Source: Macrostomum hystrix (Eukaryota > Platyhelminthes > Macrostomidae). From it: a stretch of DNA of 64,000 nucleotides. The notes under the pieces are model-generated. The model was not told the DNA's origin. It worked only from the letters and a program-made list of their open reading frames with translations, and did not search any database. This document shows, piece by piece, positions 58,352 to 64,000 of this stretch (position 1 is its first letter; each line of letters opens with the position of its first letter). Location of the stretch: assembly GCA_950097015.1 (NCBI GenBank), contig CATNEN010000002.1:9191501-9255500 (forward strand). Direction: 5' to 3'. Both the position numbers and the translations under genes were made by a program.

Positions 58352-61300
58352 ATGGCCGACAGAGTTGCCTCAGCTCAGGCCCGCGCCGCGCCGGCCTATC
58401 CTACCCAAACCTACATTCCATTCGCTGACGAAGCCGACACCAACTCGGACAGCAGCTATGACGAGGATGGAGACGGCGATCCTGTGCTCAGCCGTCGCGA
58501 GGATTTGGCCTCCATGCTGCGCTCCATCGATGAGCGAAAGAAGCGAATGAGTGACCTGCGCGAGAAGTTCTACTCGGACTATGAGGTCTCACATCCCGCT
58601 GAGGACGAGGCGAATGTCGAGGTTCCAGCAGCTGCAGCTCTCACGGCGGCTGCGGCGCCGGCGCCGAGTTCAGCAGTGTTCATCCCGGATGAAATCCGCC
58701 GGGTCGCTCAGCGCCCCTCGAGTCGAACTGTGGAAGAAGAGGTGAACCAGCCCGAGCTGCTGCCCGCGCCTGCCGCCCACCGGCTGTCATTCAGCTCGGC
58801 CAGCTCGATGGACGCGGACTCCGGGGATAGTGCCGCCTCCACCGAGTCCAGCAGCGAGGCGGCCGCACGTCGCAACTACCAGTCCGGTGAGGACGCTCTG
58901 GACACGGACGATGTGCTCAGCAACAACATGTCAGCTGCTGACGATGTCGACTGCGTCAACCGGCCCGGCCTGCCAGGCGCGGAGGACGCTCTGCAGGAGA
59001 CCGACATCGATCTGGACGACGAAGATGAGTTTGTGCCAGAGACTAATTTGGACGATTTTCCGCGAACGCCGGAAGTTCAGGAGACTAATTTGGACGATTT
59101 TCCGCGAACGCCGGAAGTTCAGGAGACTAATTTGGACGATTTTCCGCGAACGCCGGAAGTTCAGGAGACTAATTTGGAAGACTTTCCGAGCGAATCGCCA
59201 GAACCGGATGCGGTCACACCGACTGCCGTTGCTCACGAGACTGACTTAGATGAGATTCTGGGCAAGCCTGAGCCGCCGCTTGAGCATCCAAAGACCGTTT
59301 CACCTGCTGTCAGCGATACCCCACCTGAATCCGAATCCGAATCAGAATCCGAATCTGAATCTGAATCCGATTCTGAAGACTCCTACTCATCTTCAGATGA
59401 AAACGACGAGTCCTCAGCCTCTTCATTGGCTGATGAAGAAGCGGAAGATAAAGATCCAGGAGCCATGGCTCAGCCGCCCACACTCGACACTTTGCCCCGC
59501 CTGGACCCGGACGATTCCCGCGAGCTGCCCGTCGAAGAGCCAGCCTCCGAAAGCCAGCGATCATCGATGGTGTCCACCGACTCGGATGAAGATGAGGACT
59601 CGGATGAGGAGCGAGTGGCCGACCTGTACTCTCGAAATCTCGATGATGACATCGAAACCCTGCAGATCAGCTCCATCGAGGACCTCGTCAAGTACTCGAA
59701 GGATCACGTGGCTCACGGACAACGCCGCCCACCGCCTCAGCTGCAGAAGCAGAATCAGCAGCAGCAGCAGCCAGCAGTGAGGATTCGTCCCTCAAACTCA
59801 CAGTCTTTGCCAACCATCGCCGAGCGTAACTCTGAGTACTCGGACTCCGATGTGTCACTCAGCCGCAGCTCCAGCATGAATTCTTCTTTTGGCAAAGCCG
59901 ACTCGCGGGTGAAGCGGCGCGGATCAAAGAGGGACACCGTTGCCGCTAACGAGGGACCTCGCCGAGGCCTCGACCGAGCCAGCGAGCCCATTGAGGAGGA
60001 AAATGTGGCCAGCTATCACCAGCTGCCTACGGTGTCTCTGCCATCTGAGCAGGACAACCTGACCAGCACCGAGGACTACCGGCCCAAGACCAGCGCCGCA
60101 GCGCGGTACAGCTTCGCCAGTCCGAGGCCATTCGTGCCCGCCTCGGCCTCCGCTCCGGCGCGAGCGCGACCTCCGCCGCCTCCTGTGCCGTCGGCTGCGC
60201 CTGTCGCAGCTCCTCCGCCGCCGCCTCCACCGCCGCCTCCACCGCCGCCTCCGCCACCTCCGCCGCCGCCAGCGACAGTCAAGCCACCGCCGCCACCGCT
60301 GCCACCGAAAAAGCCGAAGCCGGTGTCAGTCGTGGCTCCGCTGTCGAGTGGGCAGGAGGCAGCACTGCAGCCCCCGCCGCCACCGCCGCCACCAACGGCA
60401 GCTCTTGCCGAACCAGCGGCATCTTCAACCCAGCCGCCGCGTCCGACATCCGCTGGCAAGAGGAAGCCGGACTCGGTGGAGGCCAAGAAGAGTCCCGGGG
60501 TTCGAGCCCTGATCGCCTCCATGGAGAACAAAGTCAAATCCGAGACTCCGCCGCCGCCTCCGCCGCCTAAGCCGGCCAAGAAGCCAGCCTTCCGCAAGCC
60601 GCCTCAAACGCAGCCGCCGCTGCCGCAGCCGCAGCCACAGCCGCAGCCGCAGGTTGCTCTGCCACAGGATCCGCCTCAGCGCCCAGCTACTGCTGTTGAA
60701 GAAGACGACTTCCAGAAGATGAACGCCCGCACTTTTAATGCAGCTGCTGTTGCGAAGACCCCGGAGCCGAAGAAGGAGCCACCGCCAACTGCTGCAGCTA
60801 AGGAGCCAGCGCTTCCGAATGTTCCTGATAAGAGCGAGCCGCAGCCACCGATTCCGCCTGCAAAGGAGCCGGTTAAGATAGACGACCTTCAGAGCGCCGC
60901 TGCCGCCCCTAAAACTGATTTTAAGAACCCCATTTCATCGCCTCCTCAGCAGCAGCAGCAGCAGTCTGCACCTGCTCCAATCAAGGTGTCACAGTCAGCC
61001 AGAACTGCCGCGCCGTCAGCATCAATGATGAGCACACCGAAGCCGTTCTCATTGTCGGTCGCGCCATCCGGCCCGCGCGAACTCAACCAGAGCCTGGGCT
61101 TGAATCCTTCGCTCAGCGCCAAGTTTGCCGGCGCTGCCACCACCGCCGAGGAGGCGCCTGCCAAGGCCAAGTCCGATGACAGCCTCAGCCAGGTGCTGGG
61201 CCTGGCCAAGAAACAGCACGCTGAGGGTGTTGTGCAGGAGCTCATTGCAATGGACGCCACCATTGACAACCTCACAGAGGATCTGGGCTCCATCGACAAA

Positions 61301-63909
61301 ACCCTGGACAAGATGGCATCCACCAATCAGCTGATTCTGTCCAATCCCGACCTGACACAGCAGCAGCTCGACATTGATGTCAGCGTTGGCGACGTCCAGG
61401 TGCAAACTGGCGACATCGGCGTCAAGAAGCCGCTTTCGCTGGCCGCGCCGCCTCCTCCTCAGTCAAAAAAGTCGCGAGTTGTTGAGACCAGCATCGACTC
61501 GGAAGTATCGGACAGCAGCAGCAGCAGCAGCTTCGAGGCTGAACAGTCTGACTCAACCAGCGAGTCCGACTCAAGCTCTGACTCTGCGGACGACTACGAG
61601 GAGCCACCGCCGAAATCGACGCAGCCGACTCCTCCACCGCCGCCGCCTGAACCAGCTGCGGCTCCAAAGACTCAGCCAGTAGCTGAGCCGAGCCCAGAGC
61701 TGCAGCCGCAGCCTGAGACGCCACCAAAGCATTCGCCGGTGTCGGCACCCAGAGCGAAGCGATCCTTCACGTCCAGGAAGGCGCCATCGTCGCCTCAGGC
61801 CAACGGCAAGCCGAACGGAGATCCAGCCGTTCTCCTAGCCGAGCCGAAGCCGGCAGCCAAGGCGGCCACGCGCCCGAGCCTGGCCGATCAGCTCGCCCGC
61901 ATCAGCCAGGAGAATCTGGCAGCCAGTCAGCCCGAAGAGCAGCCACCGTTGCAGAAGACTCCGTCAAGAATGTCGCTGCGAGAGAAAATCAAAACATTTG
62001 AAGCTTCGGCCGAAGTTCAAGCCAGCACTGAGAGCGCCCCAGAGCCCGCTCTGGTCTCTACGCCAGCCTGGAAGCGTCATCAGCAGCCGGAGACGCAGCC
62101 GCAGCCGCAGCCTAGACCGACTGCAGCTCCGGCGGCTGAGTTGGCCTACGCCAATGTGGCTCCTCAACCGGAGCGGCGCGCCCGACCGCCGCCTCCGCCG
62201 ATTCCGAAGCCGCGTGGCTCTCTGGAGAACCTGGCCGACGCGTCGTTGACAACGTCCGGCAGCGGCGAGTCGCATCAGTTGCACTACGCCAACCTTGCGC
62301 CGGCTCAGCTGCTGCCACCGCCGACAGCTCCGAGAATTTCAACAGCTGCTGCGGGAGCCAAGGCAACGGCTGACGACGCGCCGGTGGTGTACCAGAATGT
62401 CAACCAGCCGAAGTCGGAGCCTCGCAAAGGCGACAGCGGCAGCGGCTTGCACTATGCCACCAGCGAGGTGGCGCTGAATCTGGCGGGGCTCGCAGAGGAA
62501 GAGGCCACCCGGGCCAGGCAGGTGTACGAGCACCACGAGGAGGCCATGCACAGGGAGCAGCAGCGGCGCAGTCAGGAGATGTCGGCTATCGATGCTGAAT
62601 TCGCCAGGTTTGTTGACTGCTAGATTGGCAGGTGCAGGGAGGGTAGGCAGTCAAATGCAGGGAGGGTAGGCAGTCAGATGCAGGGAGGGTAGGCAGTCAG
62701 ATGCAGGGAGGGTAGGCAGTCAGATGCAGGGAGGGTAGGCAGGCAGATGCAGGGAGGTAGGCAGGCAGATGCAGGGAGGGTAGGCAGGCAGATGCAGGGA
62801 GGGTAGGCAGGCAGATGCAGGGAGGTAGGCAGGCAGATGCAGGGAGGTAGGCAGGCAGATGCAGGGAGTGTAGGCAGGCAGATGCAGGGAGGTAGGCAGG
62901 CAGATGCAGGGAGGGTAGGCAGGCAGATGCAGCCAGTTTCCACCTCCATTCCGCCAGGTTCAACCAGGCTGTTAAGCGGCGCAGTCGCGAGAGCCCCACC
63001 CTGCCGCAGAGGTCCACATTTGCCACGCTGAACTCTTCAGTCAGGCTGACCGGGCCTCGCAGTCAGACGCTTGAGCAGCACCAGCAGCAGCAGCAGCCGA
63101 GCGATGAAGCTAAAGATGACCACTCTGAGCTGCAGTCTGAGCAGGCGCAGGAGCTGAAGTCGCGCTACCGCAAGCAGGGCGGCACCCTGGACGGTCGGCA
63201 AGACCCGGCGGCCGATGCCTTCGCCCGGGCCAAGCGGATCTCCAAGTCGCTCGGCCCCAAGGAGCGCCGGCAGAAGAAGACGAAGTCCGCCGAGCTGGCC
63301 GACAAGAGCTACCACGGCGTGGACCTCGAGCCGCCCCGGCCGCCGCAGCGGCAAAAGCGGCAGTCACCGCACAAGCAGCAGCAGCAACAGCAGCCAACTG
63401 GCAAAAGATTCGCCAGCTCCAATGATCTCATCAGCAGCAACAGCAGCAGCAGCAGCAGTGCGGCGGATAGCAGCGATAGTGAAACAGAGAGGGCCGCCCC
63501 CTTTCAGAAGCAGCAGCAGCAGCAGCGCCTTCAGCCGCCGCCGCCGCCGCCGCCGCACGCGCGTCACTCGCAGCACGACATGCTGCAGTCGGAGCCCGAG
63601 CCAGCGCAGTACATGAACCTGGCCAGTCATCAGCGAGCTCGCAGCATGGACCTGCTGGAGGAGCCGCGCCTGCCAGCCGATCCAGGTGACAGAGCCGGCC
63701 GCTTCAACCGCGGCGGCGGAGGCGGCGGGCCGTCCAGCGTGGCATCTAGCATGCTGTCGGTGAACGTGGCAAACAAAGACTCGGACGAGCTGGCGCTGCT
63801 GCTGGAGCGCTACCTCAGGCAGAAGCGGGACGAGAAGATTCTGCGGATGCTCATGGCGCTGAGAGCGCAGGACCCGGCCAAGCACCGCCTGCTCATGGAG
63901 CGGTACAAG
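58352..63909 (+). CDS. Large proline-rich, disordered scaffold-like protein (incomplete)
   Basis: Exons 58352-62607 and 62958-63909, joined AG|G in phase; a donor (TACAAG|GTGAGG) shows it continues beyond the window. There are 1736 residues so far. The ATG in GAAATGG follows an in-frame stop. N-terminal: acidic with a helical stretch (LASMLRSIDERKKRMSDLRE). Then come four ETNLDDFPRTPEVQ-type 14-residue repeats (about 230-285) and a Glu-Ser run (about 325-345). Long polyproline runs resemble SH3/profilin ligands (about 605-760). A helical segment (QVLGLAKKQHAEGVVQELIA, about 950) follows, then Ser/Pro-rich tails and a basic helical C-terminal part (LALLLERYLRQKRDEKILRM). Motifs YANV, YANL, YQNV and YMNL fit the YxN consensus for Grb2-type SH2 domains. 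No catalytic domain seen and no family recognised. A cytoskeletal or signalling scaffold is an inference. Confidence 0.75.
59039..59206 (+). repeat. In-frame 42-bp coding repeat
   Basis: Four units starting at 59039, 59081, 59123 and 59165, each beginning GAGACTAATTTGGA. The first three are almost identical and encode ETNLDDFPRTPEVQ; the fourth is diverged (ETNLEDFPSESPEP). Two weaker relatives flank it (ETDIDLDDEDEF, ETDLDEILGKPEP), so the coding repeat grew from an older motif. Confidence 0.9.
62625..62935 (+). repeat. 22-23 bp repeat filling the intron of the proline-rich gene
   Basis: About 13 units of GGTAGGCAGGCAGATGCAGG plus GA or GAG, with AGTCAGATG variants at the 5' side. It starts about 18 bases after the donor (62608) and ends about 20 bases before the acceptor (62957), so the intron is almost entirely array. 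Confidence 0.95.
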
Positions 63910-64000
63910 GTGAGGCTGGGACACTCAAAGATAATGGGAATCAATTAGGGTGAGAGTAGATAAATATCACTAAATATCGGACTTGATGAGAATATATCAC

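Overview
The window is nuclear DNA of an animal. Genes are split by GT-AG introns, non-coding DNA is plentiful, a short run of the metazoan telomere repeat TTAGGG is present, and five genes have clear animal homologues. GC-rich coding exons, AT-rich spacers and an extreme load of tandem repeats (about 19 kb of 64 kb by my addition) would fit a free-living flatworm such as Macrostomum. The species is an inference; nothing here proves it.

Layout. 0.4-2.2 kb: a 28-bp minisatellite. 3.3-8.0 kb (minus): a four-domain, probably GPI-anchored fasciclin-I-like adhesion protein. 9.7-11.7 kb: a 42-bp array. 12.3-13.7 kb: a 5'-truncated, frameshifted RTE-like non-LTR retrotransposon. 14.4-16.0 kb: a 29-bp array. 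17.6-18.7 kb (plus): a CDK5 activator (p35 family), whose stop codon lies inside a 37-bp array. 20.5-22.9 kb: remains of an LTR retrotransposon (gag fragment and two copies of a leader-like repeat). 24.0-25.9 kb: two arrays. 25.9-34.4 kb (minus): a CNNM-family metal transporter gene in 5 exons. 36.5-42.0 kb (plus): ornithine aminotransferase in 5 exons. 42.8-48.0 kb: GAGT, 20-bp and 24-bp arrays with SINE debris. 48.2-57.1 kb (minus): a 16-exon PDIA5-like protein disulfide isomerase. 58.4 kb to the window end (plus): a long proline-rich, disordered scaffold-like protein, incomplete here.

I rebuilt the exon chains by hand. I required GT-AG (once GC-AG) boundaries, unbroken phase through every junction, and protein continuity with the family. 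All three minus-strand multi-exon genes and OAT close exactly in phase. CNNM/OAT and PDIA5/proline-rich gene are divergent pairs with AT-rich spacers. The genes do not form a pathway: they cover adhesion, neuronal kinase activation, metal transport, mitochondrial amino-acid metabolism and ER folding.

The most striking property is architectural. Most large introns consist mainly of one private minisatellite, and two arrays touch gene structure directly: the CDK5R 3' end, and a duplicated splice acceptor in PDIA5 that would add 19 residues in frame. Two tRNA-derived SINE families recur through the window, and one SINE copy carries a small tandem expansion of its own.
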